Source of the DNA: Oxalobacteraceae bacterium AB_14
GTDB lineage: Bacteria; Pseudomonadota; Gammaproteobacteria; Burkholderiales; Burkholderiaceae_D
Assembly (NCBI GenBank): GCA_000381565.1
Contig: KB906724.1
Span: 2,718,980 to 2,782,979 of the forward strand
Reading direction: 5' to 3'
DNA: 64,000 bases
Below the pieces are notes generated by a model. That model saw nothing but the letters and a program-made list of their open reading frames with translations, made no database searches and had not been told where the DNA came from. This document shows positions 1-9,390 of the stretch, one piece after another; within the stretch, counting starts at the first letter, position 1; every line of letters begins with the position of its first letter. Made by a program: the position numbers and the translations under genes.

Positions 1-184
1 GAAAATGTTTCAAAACCACGCAACCCAGGCCGGAAGCCGCACAAGTCGATGAGTCAGAAAAATTGCTGAAAAGTCTTAACTTGGGTGGATTGGGTAGCCG
101 CCGGTCGTTAGCTCGGTGGCCGAAGCCCAATAGTTGGAATTTTTTTTTGGGCGGTTTACCGTTATGAACGGCGGGGCGCTCTGG

Positions 185-1561
185 TTACCGGGCCGGGGCT
201 AATGGCGCTCCTGTCCGTCCGCTATCGATTGCTTCATCGGGAGTTCCGGATGGGGCGGCACGGGTGGCCAGCTCCAATTCTTCGAAGGCGTCGTAGGTCA
301 GCGTCATCAGGCGTTCCGGATCGGGCACCAGGTCGGTGTCGACGAACAGGGCCAGCTGGATCTGGCCCGCATACGAGATGAACGCCAGGCCCACGCCCAG
401 CTTGCCCGCCTGCGGCACCCAGCAGATCAGGTCGGTCATGCGCGAGCCGGCCAGGTAGCGGCGGCTGCCGGGGCCTTCGATATTGGTCAGCACCACCGAA
501 CCCTTGGAGGTGAACAGGTTCAGCGCAAAGTGCTGCAGGGCGGTCGGCAGGCAGCCGGCGATCGACAGGAAGGCCATCGTGGCGCGCGGCTGGTGCGAGC
601 GTTTGATGGCCGTCATGCGCTCGCTCGACTGGCGCAGGCGCACGCAGGGATCGTCCATATTGGTCGGCAGGTCCACCGCCACCAGGCCGAATTCGTTCCC
701 GAGCTGGAAAGCGTTGGCCTTCTCGCGCAGGTTGAAGGTGACGGCGGCGCGCAGCGCGCGGCCGTCCGGGCGTTGTCCGCGCTCGCCCAGGTACTGGCGC
801 AGCGCGCCGGAAACAGCCGCCACCCACACATCGTTCAAGGTCACGCCCATGCGCTTGGACATGGCGCGCACGCGGTCCATCTCCAGCGGCGGCAGCCATA
901 CCAGCTGCTTGTTGCCGGTCATCGGCGCCTTGAACTGGCTGGGTGCGTCGGGCCACAGCACCGACAGGCGCGCCACGTGGAAGGCAATCTTCAGCCACGA
1001 TACGCCGCGCACCACCGCCGAGCACACGGCGTTTTGCGCCACCGTGGCGCGGTGCGGATGGCCGACCGGCGAGGGCGTGCGGCCATGCACGCCGTTATCG
1101 TCGGTCAGGTGATTGAGCACGTGCACCAGCCCCAGGCCGTCGGTGATGCAGTGGTGGACGCGGAACACGATGGCGTGGCCGCCGTTGACGCGGTCCAGCA
1201 CCGTCATATGCCACATCGGCCGGTCGCGCTCCAGCGGCAGGTGGGCGATGCGTGTCATGTGGCCTTGCAGTGCTTCGCGGCTGACTTCCTGCGACATCTG
1301 TTCCAGCTTGATGTGCTGGGCGATGTCGAACTGGTCGTCCTCCACCCAGTGAGGGCGGCCGCGCCGCTGCACCACCTTCTGCGTAAAGCGCGGGTAGTTC
1401 GGCAGGCGCAGGCCGATGGTGGATATCAGCCGTTCCATGTCGACCGCACCCTCGAACAGCAGGATGCTGTTGATGACCATCAGGTTCTTGTCGGTGTCCA
1501 TGCGATGCCATGCATAGTCGCGACGTGTCATTGCCGCCGGTACTGCGGTTGGTTTGCTCAT
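185..1561 (-). CDS. Wax ester synthase/diacylglycerol acyltransferase (WS/DGAT family)
   Basis: The 458-residue product joins an acyl-CoA to a fatty alcohol (wax ester) or to diacylglycerol (triacylglycerol), normally at the inner membrane and lipid-body surface. The signature HHxxxDG is present as HHCITDG at residues 136-142; the second His is the expected catalytic base. The N-terminal condensation-like half (about 1-270) is followed by the usual C-terminal DUF1298-type half, which carries the N-x-x-GP-like stretch TNIEGPGS. Length matches the family (about 450-480). The gene lies 46 bp downstream of an acyl-CoA reductase on the same strand, so the pair probably forms an operon for wax ester synthesis. 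Substrate preference cannot be read from sequence. The downstream 184 bases to the window edge hold a T9 run but no convincing terminator or gene. Confidence 0.88.
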   Translation of the reverse strand: MSKPTAVPAAMTRRDYAWHRMDTDKNLMVINSILLFEGAVDMERLISTIGLRLPNYPRFTQKVVQRRGRPHWVEDDQFDIAQHIKLEQMSQEVSREALQGHMTRIAHLPLERDRPMWHMTVLDRVNGGHAIVFRVHHCITDGLGLVHVLNHLTDDNGVHGRTPSPVGHPHRATVAQNAVCSAVVRGVSWLKIAFHVARLSVLWPDAPSQFKAPMTGNKQLVWLPPLEMDRVRAMSKRMGVTLNDVWVAAVSGALRQYLGERGQRPDGRALRAAVTFNLREKANAFQLGNEFGLVAVDLPTNMDDPCVRLRQSSERMTAIKRSHQPRATMAFLSIAGCLPTALQHFALNLFTSKGSVVLTNIEGPGSRRYLAGSRMTDLICWVPQAGKLGVGLAFISYAGQIQLALFVDTDLVPDPERLMTLTYDAFEELELATRAAPSGTPDEAIDSGRTGAPLAPAR

Positions 1562-1607
1562 GTGATGCTGTCTCCTGGTACGGCGTCGAATCTTTGTCGA
1601 CGTCCGT

Positions 1608-3158
1608 TTATATTTTTACTGGTCGTGCTTCAGTTTCCTGCTCTGGAACCGGCGCCGCTGCCGCCGCCGCCTCCAACGATTTGGGTGAGCGCGGCCGCAG
1701 CGCATAACGGTTCAAGCCCGTCATGTGGATGCGGCACAGGTAGTCCGGCCAGTCGATGACGGCCGGGTCGACCATGTAGCGCGCCCGGTCTTCGCCACCG
1801 AAGCGCTGCGCCAGCGCCAGCAGCGATTGGTTGTGGAACACGTAGCGCGGCGCGGTGTAGAACGAGAACGTCAACGCCAGCAGCTGCGTGGTACGCAGTG
1901 CTTCGAGCTTGGGCGATTCGCCCGCGCCCAGCAGGCGGCGCACGCCGCTGCGGGCGGTCGCGCCCAGGCTCATGGCCCGCAGCATCAACAGGAAGACCGG
2001 ACGGCTGACCACGCGGAAGCCGTGCTTCGGCTCGCTGTAGAACAGCCGTTCGTAATTGCGCCAGTTGCGCTGCGATTCGGTCTGGATCAGCTCGATCACG
2101 CGGCCGACCGAGATCGGGTTGGTGGAGCCGGTGCAGGCCTGGTAGATGCGCATGGCGCCCGGATCTGCCAGCGCCTCGGCGGCGGCCAGTATCACGCTGT
2201 TGGCGACCAGGTCGGCCGGCACGATGTCGACGGTTTCGTTCGGCTTGGCCGGGAAGAAGTTGGTCTTGCCGCGCGCGTAGGCCAGGATGATGGCGTCCGC
2301 CACCTTCACGCCTTCCAGCCAGCCGGGCACCGGCTCCTGCAAGGTGCTCTCGATGATGGATGGGCGCACGATGGTCAGCGTCTTGCCGCGCATGGCCTGC
2401 ATCGCCAGCTGTTCGCCCATCCATTTGGTGAAGGTGTAGGTGTCGTTCCAGCCGTGGTAGTTGGCTTCGGCGATGCCCAGCTCCGTCAGGCGGCGCGTCT
2501 GCTGCTCGGCGTCGCTGGTTTCGGCCTTGATGGCGGCTACGCGGTGCTGCAGGTGTTTGAGTAAACCGTATAAATCATAATGACCGTCGGCGTGGCGCGG
2601 GATGGCGGCGCGCGCCGGCGTGACATTCTGCTCCAGCATGGCGCCGCGGTTGTAGCCGTTGACGTAGCAGGTCGATACCTGCACCAGCGGCGCGTTGTTG
2701 GCGCGCGCCAGTTCGGCGACGTTCTGCACGCTGAGGGCGTTGATGGACAGCGCCACGTCCAGCGCTTCGCGGAAGTTGACGCTGGCGGCGGCGTTGATCA
2801 CCAGGTCGACGCGGCGTCCGAGCGCGTTGAATTCGGCCAGCGACAGGCCGAAACAGGGCGCGGTCACTTCGCCGGTCACGCACTCGATGCGCTCGGCGAA
2901 GAAATCGGCCAGGAAGCCCGGCCGTTCGGCGCGCAAGCGGTCGAAGACGGAGGAGGTGGCGATGTCGCGTTCGAAGCGGGTGCGGGCGTCGCCGTTGGTC
3001 TTGCCGCGGCCGCCGCGTATCACCAGCACGATGCGGCCGATGTCCGGCACGCTGCGGATGAGCTTTTCCAGCACTACCTTGGCCAGAAAGCCGGTGCTGC
3101 CGGTAATCAGTACGCGCTTACCGGACAGTGCTGCGTGTACGTTCAATGCTGGTTTCAT
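1608..3158 (-). CDS. Fatty acyl-CoA reductase (alcohol-forming, NAD-binding_4/male-sterility type)
   Basis: The 516-residue protein is an extended short-chain dehydrogenase that reduces long-chain acyl-CoA to the alcohol with NADPH. The nucleotide-binding glycine motif TGSTGFLAK sits at residues 19-27, STCYVNG at 162-168, and the catalytic Y-x-x-x-K as YTFTK at 241-245. A C-terminal sterile-like domain (about 380-500) follows. The size is close to the roughly 510-residue alcohol-forming reductases of Marinobacter. It is the first gene of a two-gene unit with the WS/DGAT gene and would supply its alcohol substrate. A purely aldehyde-forming activity is possible, but the two-domain length argues for alcohol formation. 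The start gives a normal N-terminus 18 residues before the glycine motif. Confidence 0.85.
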   Translation of the reverse strand: MKPALNVHAALSGKRVLITGSTGFLAKVVLEKLIRSVPDIGRIVLVIRGGRGKTNGDARTRFERDIATSSVFDRLRAERPGFLADFFAERIECVTGEVTAPCFGLSLAEFNALGRRVDLVINAAASVNFREALDVALSINALSVQNVAELARANNAPLVQVSTCYVNGYNRGAMLEQNVTPARAAIPRHADGHYDLYGLLKHLQHRVAAIKAETSDAEQQTRRLTELGIAEANYHGWNDTYTFTKWMGEQLAMQAMRGKTLTIVRPSIIESTLQEPVPGWLEGVKVADAIILAYARGKTNFFPAKPNETVDIVPADLVANSVILAAAEALADPGAMRIYQACTGSTNPISVGRVIELIQTESQRNWRNYERLFYSEPKHGFRVVSRPVFLLMLRAMSLGATARSGVRRLLGAGESPKLEALRTTQLLALTFSFYTAPRYVFHNQSLLALAQRFGGEDRARYMVDPAVIDWPDYLCRIHMTGLNRYALRPRSPKSLEAAAAAAPVPEQETEARPVKI

Positions 3159-3467
3159 AGGGGGCTTCTCAGAAACGGTGTCATTACTGCAATGAGCCGA
3201 TCTTAGAGCGAAACCGGGGAGTGACTGGCGATTATGCAGTGGCTTTGGAAGCCAAACGCATGGCTGCGCGAGTCATGCAGAGTGATCAAGAGGGAAACGG
3301 ATATGGCTCCATTTGCAACATTGAGGCATTTGCGCAACGCTATGTTCGTTGGGAACTCAGCCTGGTCTTACACGGAGCGGGGTGGCGCGCCTATACCGGG
3401 TTGGGGCCGCCTGGATCATGATGCATCACCGGCAACGCCGGCCTACTCACTTTCACCGGAGATGATC
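3159..3467. other. Intergenic stretch, divergent promoter region
   Basis: About 309 bases lie between the divergent acyl-CoA reductase and the small hydrophilic protein gene. An open frame runs through it into the downstream gene, but its translation has no recognisable features and no ribosome-binding site. Promoters for both flanking genes should be here; no clear -35/-10 pair or operator was recognised. Confidence 0.4.
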
Positions 3468-3662
3468 ATGACCCAGAATCAGAAGCCTCAAGACACCAGC
3501 AAACAGTCCGGCACGCCGGGTTCGCAGCAAAGTGGTACGCGCGGCGGTAGTCAGCAGCAAAGCGTGGACACCAGCCGCGAGACGAAGAACAAGGAAAACA
3601 GCGATCCGGCCCAGCGCCAGTCGGGCAGCCGCGACGAACGTGGCAACCGCGACGAGCGCTAG
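3468..3662 (+). CDS. Small hydrophilic Gln/Ser/Arg-rich protein
   Basis: A 64-residue, highly polar, low-complexity protein rich in Q, S, G, D and R, ending in two similar RDERGN-like units (SRDERGNRDER). It has no membrane segment, no signal peptide and no cysteine. The ATG at 3468 is chosen because GGAG lies six bases upstream; an ATG at 3462 in the same frame overlaps that Shine-Dalgarno sequence, and a frame extension further upstream is unsupported. The composition suggests an intrinsically disordered protein; similar short proteins in oxalobacteria are annotated as hypothetical. Function unknown. It stands alone between the reductase operon and a REP doublet that begins about 10 bases after its stop codon. 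Confidence 0.55.
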   Translation: MTQNQKPQDTSKQSGTPGSQQSGTRGGSQQQSVDTSRETKNKENSDPAQRQSGSRDERGNRDER

Positions 3663-3672
3663 CGATAGCGCC

Positions 3673-3751
3673 GTCGTTCCCGCGCACGCGGGAACCCATG
3701 CCGAGCTGGCTCCGGGTACTGCCTATGGATTCCCGCTTGCGCGGGAATGAC
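3673..3751. repeat. REP-like palindromic doublet, copy 1
   Basis: Two short GC-rich hairpin units (GTTCCCGCGCACGCGGGAAC and ATTCCCGCTTGCGCGGGAAT) face each other across about 38 bases, so the whole is an imperfect inverted repeat. Closely related copies occur at 4813, 26094 and 57443. It begins about 10 bases after the stop of the small protein and ends directly beside the stop codon of the panE-like gene. Confidence 0.85.
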
Positions 3752-3752
3752 A

Positions 3753-4733
3753 TCAGTCCGGGTACAGGCCGTGCACACGGCCGAACAGCCGGGTGAGTCC
3801 CAGCAGGGCGTCGATGTGCGGGGTGGCCAGCTGCAGGCGCTGGCCGATCTCGCGCACGGCGGCCACCAGCGCGTCCAGCTCCAGCATGCGGCCGGCCTCG
3901 GCGTCTTGCAGCATGGAGCTTTTGAAGGCGCCCAGCTTGCGCGTGACGAGGTGGCGCTGCTCGGGTGTTTCGGTGATGCGGCAATTGATGCGCGCGCCGA
4001 TGATGGCCGCCTCGCGCATGGCGGCGCGGCAGAATTCGGCCACCAGCTGGTCGTCCAGGATGCGGTCCGCCGTCGCGCCGGTGATGGCTGACACTGGATT
4101 GAGGGTCATATTCCCCCATAATTTATACCAGATGTCGTAGCGGATATCGGCCGAAACCTTGATGTCGAAGCCGCCCAGGCGCAGCAGGGCGCCCAGCTTC
4201 TGTGCGCGTTCGGAGTCGCCGCCGCTTGCTTCGCCGATGATCAGGCCGTTGCCCATCTTGTGGCTGACCAGTCCTGACGACGGCGTCGAGGTGCTGGCGT
4301 GGACCACGCAGCCAAGAACTTGCGGGTAGGGCAGCGCGGCCGCGATCAGGCCGCCGGGGTCGACGCTGGACAGCGGCTCGTCGCCGATGGCGGCCACGCC
4401 CTGTCCAAACCACCAGGGCACGCCGTTCATGGCGGGCAATATGATGGTGTCAGGGCCGATCAGGGGCACGATCTGTTGCGCCACGGCGGCCAGCGCCTGG
4501 CCTTTGACGGCGATGATCACCACATCCTGCGGGCCCAGCTCCGCCGCGTTGTCGCTGGCGCGGGCTGGCGCCTGGATCAGCGCATCGCCCTGTTGCAGGC
4601 GCCAGCCGTGTTGACGCAACGCGGTGAGCGTGTCGCCGCGCGCGTAAGCGCTCAGATCGCAGGCTTGTGCCGCAGCCAGGCGGGCGCCGATAAAGCCGCC
4701 GATGGCGCCGGCGCCTACTATGCATACCTTCAT
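3753..4733 (-). CDS. 2-dehydropantoate 2-reductase family protein (PanE/ApbA)
   Basis: The 326-residue product belongs to the ketopantoate reductases, which reduce 2-dehydropantoate to pantoate with NADPH in coenzyme A synthesis. It starts with the dinucleotide-binding motif VGAGAIGG (residues 6-13) and carries the family signature WYKLWGNMTLNPVSA, with the expected catalytic lysine and the K-x-x-x-N pattern, in the middle. The start at 4733 is chosen because GGAG lies six bases upstream; a slightly longer form from 4745 would put that site inside the gene. Many bacteria hold several paralogues acting on other 2-keto acids, so true PanE function is not certain. The gene follows an MFS transporter on the same strand, separated by a REP doublet, so co-transcription is possible but not tight. 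Confidence 0.8.
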   Translation of the reverse strand: MKVCIVGAGAIGGFIGARLAAAQACDLSAYARGDTLTALRQHGWRLQQGDALIQAPARASDNAAELGPQDVVIIAVKGQALAAVAQQIVPLIGPDTIILPAMNGVPWWFGQGVAAIGDEPLSSVDPGGLIAAALPYPQVLGCVVHASTSTPSSGLVSHKMGNGLIIGEASGGDSERAQKLGALLRLGGFDIKVSADIRYDIWYKLWGNMTLNPVSAITGATADRILDDQLVAEFCRAAMREAAIIGARINCRITETPEQRHLVTRKLGAFKSSMLQDAEAGRMLELDALVAAVREIGQRLQLATPHIDALLGLTRLFGRVHGLYPD

Positions 4734-4812
4734 TCGATACTCCATGTGGAAAGTTTGCTTATTTTGCCACAGGAGAGAAGGCCCGGCTGACAGCGCAACC
4801 GGGGGCGTGTAC

Positions 4813-4891
4813 GTCATTCCCGCGCAGGCGGGAATCCAAGCTGAGCTTGCCTCGGTGATGGCGTATGGATTCCCGCTTGCGCGGGAATGAC
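4813..4891. repeat. REP-like palindromic doublet, copy 2
   Basis: The cleanest copy: ATTCCCGCGCAGGCGGGAAT and ATTCCCGCTTGCGCGGGAAT, with GTC and GAC at the two outer ends. It lies between the stop of the MFS gene (10 bases away) and the start of the panE-like gene, in a minus-strand transcript, where it could form a stable hairpin pair affecting mRNA stability or termination. Confidence 0.88.
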
Positions 4892-4901
4892 GCGCTACGA
4901 A

Positions 4902-6254
4902 TCAGTTGCGGATGTCGAGCGCGCGGTTCAGGCTCAATGCCGCCAGCGAGCAGACCGCGCCCGACAGCAGGTACAAGCCCACATACGCCAGCCCGAACTG
5001 CGACGACACGCCCAGCGCCACCAGCGGCGCAAAGCCCGCGCCCACCAGCCACGCCAGGTCGGACGTGAAGGCCGCGCCGGTGTAGCGGTACTGCGCCGGG
5101 AAGTTGGCCGTCACCGCGCCGGCAGCCTGGCCGTACGACAGGCCCAGCAAGGCGAAGCCCAGCATGATGAAGGCATCCTGCGCCGTTTCGCCGCCGTTGA
5201 GCAGCATCGGTACGAAGCCGCTGAACACCGCGATCAGGATGGCCAGCGAGCCCAGGGTGCGGCGGCGGCCGATGCGGTCGGCGATCAGGCCGGACGCCAC
5301 CACGCCCACGGCCATCAGCACCACGCCCACCATCTGCGTGCCGAGGAAGCCGGTCACCGAGCGCGGCGAATAAATCGTGATCCACGACAGCGGGAACACC
5401 GTCACCAGGTGGAACAGCGCATAGCTGGCCAGGGCGGCGAGGGCGCCGATGATCAGGTTGCGGCCCTGCGAGCTGGCCATTTCGATCACGCTGGTCGGCT
5501 GCAGTTCGCGCTCCTCCAGCAGCTTGGCGTACTCGCTGGTGGAGGTCAGGCGCAGGCGGGCGAACAACGCCACCACGTTGATGGCGAAGGCCACGTAGAA
5601 CGGATAGCGCCAGCCCCAGTCCATGAAGTCGAGGTCGGTCAGGTTGCCGATCAGGTACCAGAACAGGCCGGCGGCGATGAAGAAGCCGGTCGGCGCACCC
5701 AACTGGCCCAGCATCGCGTACCAGCCGCGCTTGTTTTCAGGGGCGTTGAGCGCCAGCAGCGACGGCAAGCCGTCCCACGAGCCGCCCAGCGCCAGGCCTT
5801 GGCCGATGCGCAACACCGACAGGATGACGATGGAGTAAAAGCCGTTGTCGGCGTAAGATGGCAGGAAGGCAATGCCGGCGGTGGTGGAACCGAGCAGCAG
5901 CAGCGCCCCGGTGAGCTTGGCCTCGCGTCCATAGCGGCGCTGGACGGCCATCGAGATCACGGTACCGATAGGCCTTGCAATAAAGGCAAAAGAGAAGATG
6001 GTGAACGCGTACAGCGTGCCTTCCAGCCGCCCGTCGAACGGGAACAGCAGCGAAGGGAACACCAGTACGGAAGCAATCGCGTAGACAAAGAAATCGAAAT
6101 ACTCGGAAGCGCGCCCAATAACGACGCCGACCGCTATTTCGCCGGGTGAGATGTGATCGTCGTCCCGTGCATTGATGTTGCGTGCATCATTACCGGCCTG
6201 AGATGGTTCTTGGGCGCCAACATGCACGCCATTTGGTGTAGTCGTAGTGGCCAT
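4902..6254 (-). CDS. MFS transporter, metabolite:H+ symporter type
   Basis: A 450-residue inner-membrane protein with about twelve hydrophobic segments. A polar N-terminal tail of about 35 residues precedes the first segment. The loop motif between segments 2 and 3 is present as RPIGTVISMAVQRRYGR, and the second-half counterpart as GLIADRIGRRRT, both typical of the MHS branch (KgtP, ProP, ShiA relatives), which takes up organic acids, osmolytes or shikimate with protons. The substrate cannot be deduced. The gene is divergent from cyoA across about 134 bases and is followed by a REP doublet and a ketopantoate-reductase-like gene, which may hint at a keto-acid substrate, but this is only context. 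Confidence 0.85.
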   Translation of the reverse strand: MATTTTPNGVHVGAQEPSQAGNDARNINARDDDHISPGEIAVGVVIGRASEYFDFFVYAIASVLVFPSLLFPFDGRLEGTLYAFTIFSFAFIARPIGTVISMAVQRRYGREAKLTGALLLLGSTTAGIAFLPSYADNGFYSIVILSVLRIGQGLALGGSWDGLPSLLALNAPENKRGWYAMLGQLGAPTGFFIAAGLFWYLIGNLTDLDFMDWGWRYPFYVAFAINVVALFARLRLTSTSEYAKLLEERELQPTSVIEMASSQGRNLIIGALAALASYALFHLVTVFPLSWITIYSPRSVTGFLGTQMVGVVLMAVGVVASGLIADRIGRRRTLGSLAILIAVFSGFVPMLLNGGETAQDAFIMLGFALLGLSYGQAAGAVTANFPAQYRYTGAAFTSDLAWLVGAGFAPLVALGVSSQFGLAYVGLYLLSGAVCSLAALSLNRALDIRN

Positions 6255-6274
6255 AATCTCTGTCTCTTTTACGT

Positions 6275-6321
6275 TGATATTTTTATCACGTATATGTCCC
6301 GGCTCCTAGGACAAAGTGTCC
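6275..6321. promoter_or_regulatory. Two small palindromes in the MFS/cyoA divergent region
   Basis: TGATA-TTTT-TATCA (6275-6288) and GGACA-AAG-TGTCC (6309-6321) are perfect short inverted repeats between the divergent MFS and cyo promoters. The first resembles an Fnr/Anr box but has two extra spacer bases, so it is not a match. Either could be an operator for the cyo operon; RegA is encoded in the same operon and is a natural candidate. Confidence 0.3.
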
Positions 6322-6388
6322 AATGGCAAGAACATTCCGTGATTGGTACAGTAACACATCATCCACATACTGTAACGTAGATTACCTC

Positions 6389-7387
6389 ATGATTCCTCCT
6401 CTCGCGCGTCGTGGACTGTTCCTCGCACCGCTGTTGTGGCTAGCAGGCTGCAACACGGTCGTGTTGAACCCGTCCGGTGATATCGCAGCCCAGCAGGCGC
6501 ACCTTGTCGTTGTGTCAACGCTGCTGATGCTGTTGATTATCGTACCCGTCATGTTTTTGATTTGCCTGTTCGCCTGGCGCTACAGGAAGTCGAACACTTC
6601 CGCTGAATACAAACCGAACTGGGACCACTCGACCAAGCTCGAACTGCTGATCTGGGGCGCTCCGCTGCTGATCATCATCGTGCTGGGCCTGATCACCTGG
6701 ATCTACACCCACTTGCTGGACCCATACCGCCCACTGAGCCGCATCGACGAAAACCGTCCTGTGGCCGTCGGCGTCAAGCCGCTGGAAGTGCAGGTCGTGG
6801 CGATGGACTGGAAGTGGATGTTCATCTATCCGGAACAGGGCATCGCCACCGTCAACGAGCTGGTGACCCCGATCGACGTGCCGGTACGCTTCCACATGAC
6901 GGCCTCGACCGTGATGAACGCGTTCTACATCCCCGCGCTGGCCGGCATGGTCTACACCATGCCGAGCATGGAGACCCAGCTGAACGCGGTGATGAACAAG
7001 GTCGGCGTGTACGACGGCTTCTCGTCGAACTACAGCGGCGCCGGTTTCTCGGACATGCGCTTCAAGTACCACGGCGTCAGCCAGGCCGACTTCGACGCCT
7101 GGGTCGCCAAGACCCGCGCCGGCGGCGGCACGCTGACCCGCGCCGGCTACCTGGACCTGGACAAGCCGACCATCAAGCATCCGATCATGCATTTCGGCAG
7201 CGTCGACAAAGGCCTGTACGACCTGGTGCTGAACCGCTGCGTGGCCGAAGGCTCGACCTGCATGAACGCGCAGATGGAGCAGGACGCCATGCGCATGCAG
7301 GCTGCCGCCGCCGCGAAAGAATTGCCGAAAGATGTGTGCGAGCCAAAAGTCGCCACCGCCACGGCCCAACCACTCCGTAAAGAATGA
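6389..7387 (+). CDS. cyoA: Cytochrome bo3-type ubiquinol oxidase subunit II
   Basis: A 332-residue membrane-anchored lipoprotein subunit of the terminal quinol oxidase. The lipobox LAGC sits about residue 20 after a short basic N-terminus, followed by two transmembrane helices (about 40-65 and 85-105) and a periplasmic cupredoxin-like domain. The CuA ligands of cytochrome c oxidases are absent, and the [10 protein letters not shown] stretch typical of CyoA replaces them, so the electron donor is quinol. A C-terminal tail of about 60 residues with three cysteines follows. The ATG at 6389 is preferred over an upstream ATG at 6323 because it leaves a normal lipoprotein signal. It is the first gene of the cyoABCD-SURF1-regBA unit and overlaps cyoB by four bases. 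Confidence 0.95.
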   Translation: MIPPLARRGLFLAPLLWLAGCNTVVLNPSGDIAAQQAHLVVVSTLLMLLIIVPVMFLICLFAWRYRKSNTSAEYKPNWDHSTKLELLIWGAPLLIIIVLGLITWIYTHLLDPYRPLSRIDENRPVAVGVKPLEVQVVAMDWKWMFIYPEQGIATVNELVTPIDVPVRFHMTASTVMNAFYIPALAGMVYTMPSMETQLNAVMNKVGVYDGFSSNYSGAGFSDMRFKYHGVSQADFDAWVAKTRAGGGTLTRAGYLDLDKPTIKHPIMHFGSVDKGLYDLVLNRCVAEGSTCMNAQMEQDAMRMQAAAAAKELPKDVCEPKVATATAQPLRKE

Positions 7388-9390
7388 CCATGTCTGATCT
7401 CAACCTGACCAAACTGATCTTTGGGCGGCTGTCGCTGGAAGCAATTCCGTACCACGAGCCCATCCTGATCGCCACCTTCGCCATGGTGGCGCTGGGCGGC
7501 CTGGCCTTCCTGGCCGTGATGTTCAAATTCCGCCTGTGGGGCCCGTTGTGGCGCGACTGGATCACCTCCATCGACCACAAGAAAATCGGCATCATGTACA
7601 TGGTGCTGGCGATTATCATGATGCTGCGCGGCTTCGCCGATGCGCTGATGATGCGCGCCCAACAAGCGATCGCCTTCGGCGACAACGCCGGCATGCTGCC
7701 GCCGCACCACTACGACCAGATCTTCACGGCCCACGGCACGATCATGATCTTCTTCGTGGCGATGCCGCTGGTTACCGGCCTGATGAACTACGTGGTGCCG
7801 CTGCAGATCGGCGCGCGCGACGTTTCGTTCCCGTTCCTGAACAACTTCTCGTTCTGGATGACCACCTTCGGCGCCATGCTGACCATGGTCTCGCTGTTCG
7901 TCGGCGAATTCGGCCGCACCGGCTGGCTGGCCTTCCCGCCGCTGTCGGGCATCGCCGCGTCGCCTGACGTCGGGGTCGACTACTACATCTGGTCGCTGCA
8001 GGTGGCCGGGGTAGGGACCACGCTGTCGGGCGTCAACCTGATCGCCACCATCGTCAAGATGCGCGCGCCAGGCATGAACATGATGAAAATGCCGGTCTTC
8101 ACCTGGACCGCGCTGTGCACCAACGCCCTGATCGTCGCCACCTTCCCGATCCTGACCATCACCCTGGCGATGCTGTCGCTGGACCGCATGGTCGGCACCA
8201 ACTTCTTCACCAACGACCTCGGCGGCAACCCGATGTTGTACGTCAACCTGATCTGGATCTGGGGCCACCCTGAGGTCTACATCCTGGTGCTGCCGGTGTT
8301 CGGCGTGTTCTCGGAAATCGTCTCGACCTTCTCGGCCAAGAAGCTGTTCGGCTACACCTCGATGGTGTACGCCACCGTCGTGATCACCATCCTGTCCTAC
8401 CTGGTATGGCTGCACCACTTCTTCACGATGGGCTCGGGCGCGTCGGTGAACTCGTTCTTCGGCATCACGACGATGATCATCTCGATCCCGACCGGCGCCA
8501 AGATCTTCAACTGGCTGTTCACCATGTACAAGGGCCGCGTGCGTTTCGACGTGCCTATGCTGTGGACCGTCGGCTTCATGCTGACCTTCACCATCGGCGG
8601 CATGACCGGCGTGATGCTGGCAGTTCCACCGGCCGACTTCGTGCTGCACAACTCGCTGTTCCTGATCGCCCACTTCCACAACGTCATCATCGGCGGCGTG
8701 GTGTTCGGCTGCTTCGCCGGCCTGAACTACTGGTTCCCGAAAGCGTTCGGCTTCAAACTGGACGAGTTCTGGGGCAAAGTATCGTTCTGGTGCTGGCTGG
8801 TCGGCTTCTGGGTCGCCTTCACGCCGCTGTACGTGATGGGCTTCATGGGCGTTACCCGCCGCATGAACCACTTCGAAGATCCGTCGCTGCAAAAATGGTT
8901 CGTGATCGCCGCCATCGGCGCGCTGATCATCGCCGCAGGTATCGGCGCGATGCTGGTGCAGTTCTACGTCAGCTGGAAGAACCGCGACGCCCTGCGCGAC
9001 GTGACCGGCGACCCATGGGGCGGCCGCACGCTGGAGTGGGCGACCTCGTCGCCACCGCCGGACTACAACTTCGCCTTCACGCCAGTGGTGCATGAGAGCG
9101 ACAGCTGGGCCGACATGAAGGCCAACCACTACCAGCGTCCGACCAAGGGCTTTGTTGCGATCCACATGCCGAAGAACACCGCCGCCGGCTTCATCATCTC
9201 GGCGCTGTCGTTCGCGCTGGGCTTTAGCATGATCTGGCAGATGTGGATCCCGGCCGGCCTGTCGTTCATCGCCATGATGGTCGCGATCATCACGCACACC
9301 TTTAACTACAAGCGCGACTACTACATCCCTGCGGAAGAAGTCATCCGCACCGAAGAAGCGCATACCCGTTTGCTGGAAGCCCATGTCTGA
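7384..9390 (+). CDS. cyoB: Cytochrome bo3-type ubiquinol oxidase subunit I
   Basis: The 668-residue catalytic subunit (E. coli CyoB is 663) reduces O2 to water and pumps protons. Conserved landmarks are visible: GHPEVY with the CuB His and the D-channel glutamate, the WLHHFF pair of CuB histidines, and HFHN with the high-spin and low-spin haem ligands. About fifteen membrane helices are predicted by eye. The start ATG overlaps the cyoA stop as ATGA; a second ATG six bases on is possible. Whether haem O or haem A is inserted cannot be told from sequence, but the SURF1 gene downstream makes haem A worth considering. Confidence 0.97.
   Translation: MTMSDLNLTKLIFGRLSLEAIPYHEPILIATFAMVALGGLAFLAVMFKFRLWGPLWRDWITSIDHKKIGIMYMVLAIIMMLRGFADALMMRAQQAIAFGDNAGMLPPHHYDQIFTAHGTIMIFFVAMPLVTGLMNYVVPLQIGARDVSFPFLNNFSFWMTTFGAMLTMVSLFVGEFGRTGWLAFPPLSGIAASPDVGVDYYIWSLQVAGVGTTLSGVNLIATIVKMRAPGMNMMKMPVFTWTALCTNALIVATFPILTITLAMLSLDRMVGTNFFTNDLGGNPMLYVNLIWIWGHPEVYILVLPVFGVFSEIVSTFSAKKLFGYTSMVYATVVITILSYLVWLHHFFTMGSGASVNSFFGITTMIISIPTGAKIFNWLFTMYKGRVRFDVPMLWTVGFMLTFTIGGMTGVMLAVPPADFVLHNSLFLIAHFHNVIIGGVVFGCFAGLNYWFPKAFGFKLDEFWGKVSFWCWLVGFWVAFTPLYVMGFMGVTRRMNHFEDPSLQKWFVIAAIGALIIAAGIGAMLVQFYVSWKNRDALRDVTGDPWGGRTLEWATSSPPPDYNFAFTPVVHESDSWADMKANHYQRPTKGFVAIHMPKNTAAGFIISALSFALGFSMIWQMWIPAGLSFIAMMVAIITHTFNYKRDYYIPAEEVIRTEEAHTRLLEAHV

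Noticed and set aside
1..184. Possible end of a gene running in from the left edge
   Set aside because: Short open stretches reach the edge in more than one frame, and none has recognisable content; the T9 run is not preceded by a convincing hairpin.
3234..3467. N-terminal extension of the small hydrophilic protein
   Set aside because: No ribosome-binding site at the upstream ATG, and the composition changes abruptly at the internal ATG that has GGAG.
6275..6288. Fnr/Anr box upstream of cyoA
   Set aside because: The TTGAT and ATCA half-sites are six bases apart instead of four, so it does not fit the consensus. It is kept only as an unnamed palindrome.
7147..9384. A 745-codon minus-strand frame opposite cyoB
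   Set aside because: cyoB is certain from its haem and copper ligands, and the antisense translation is low complexity.
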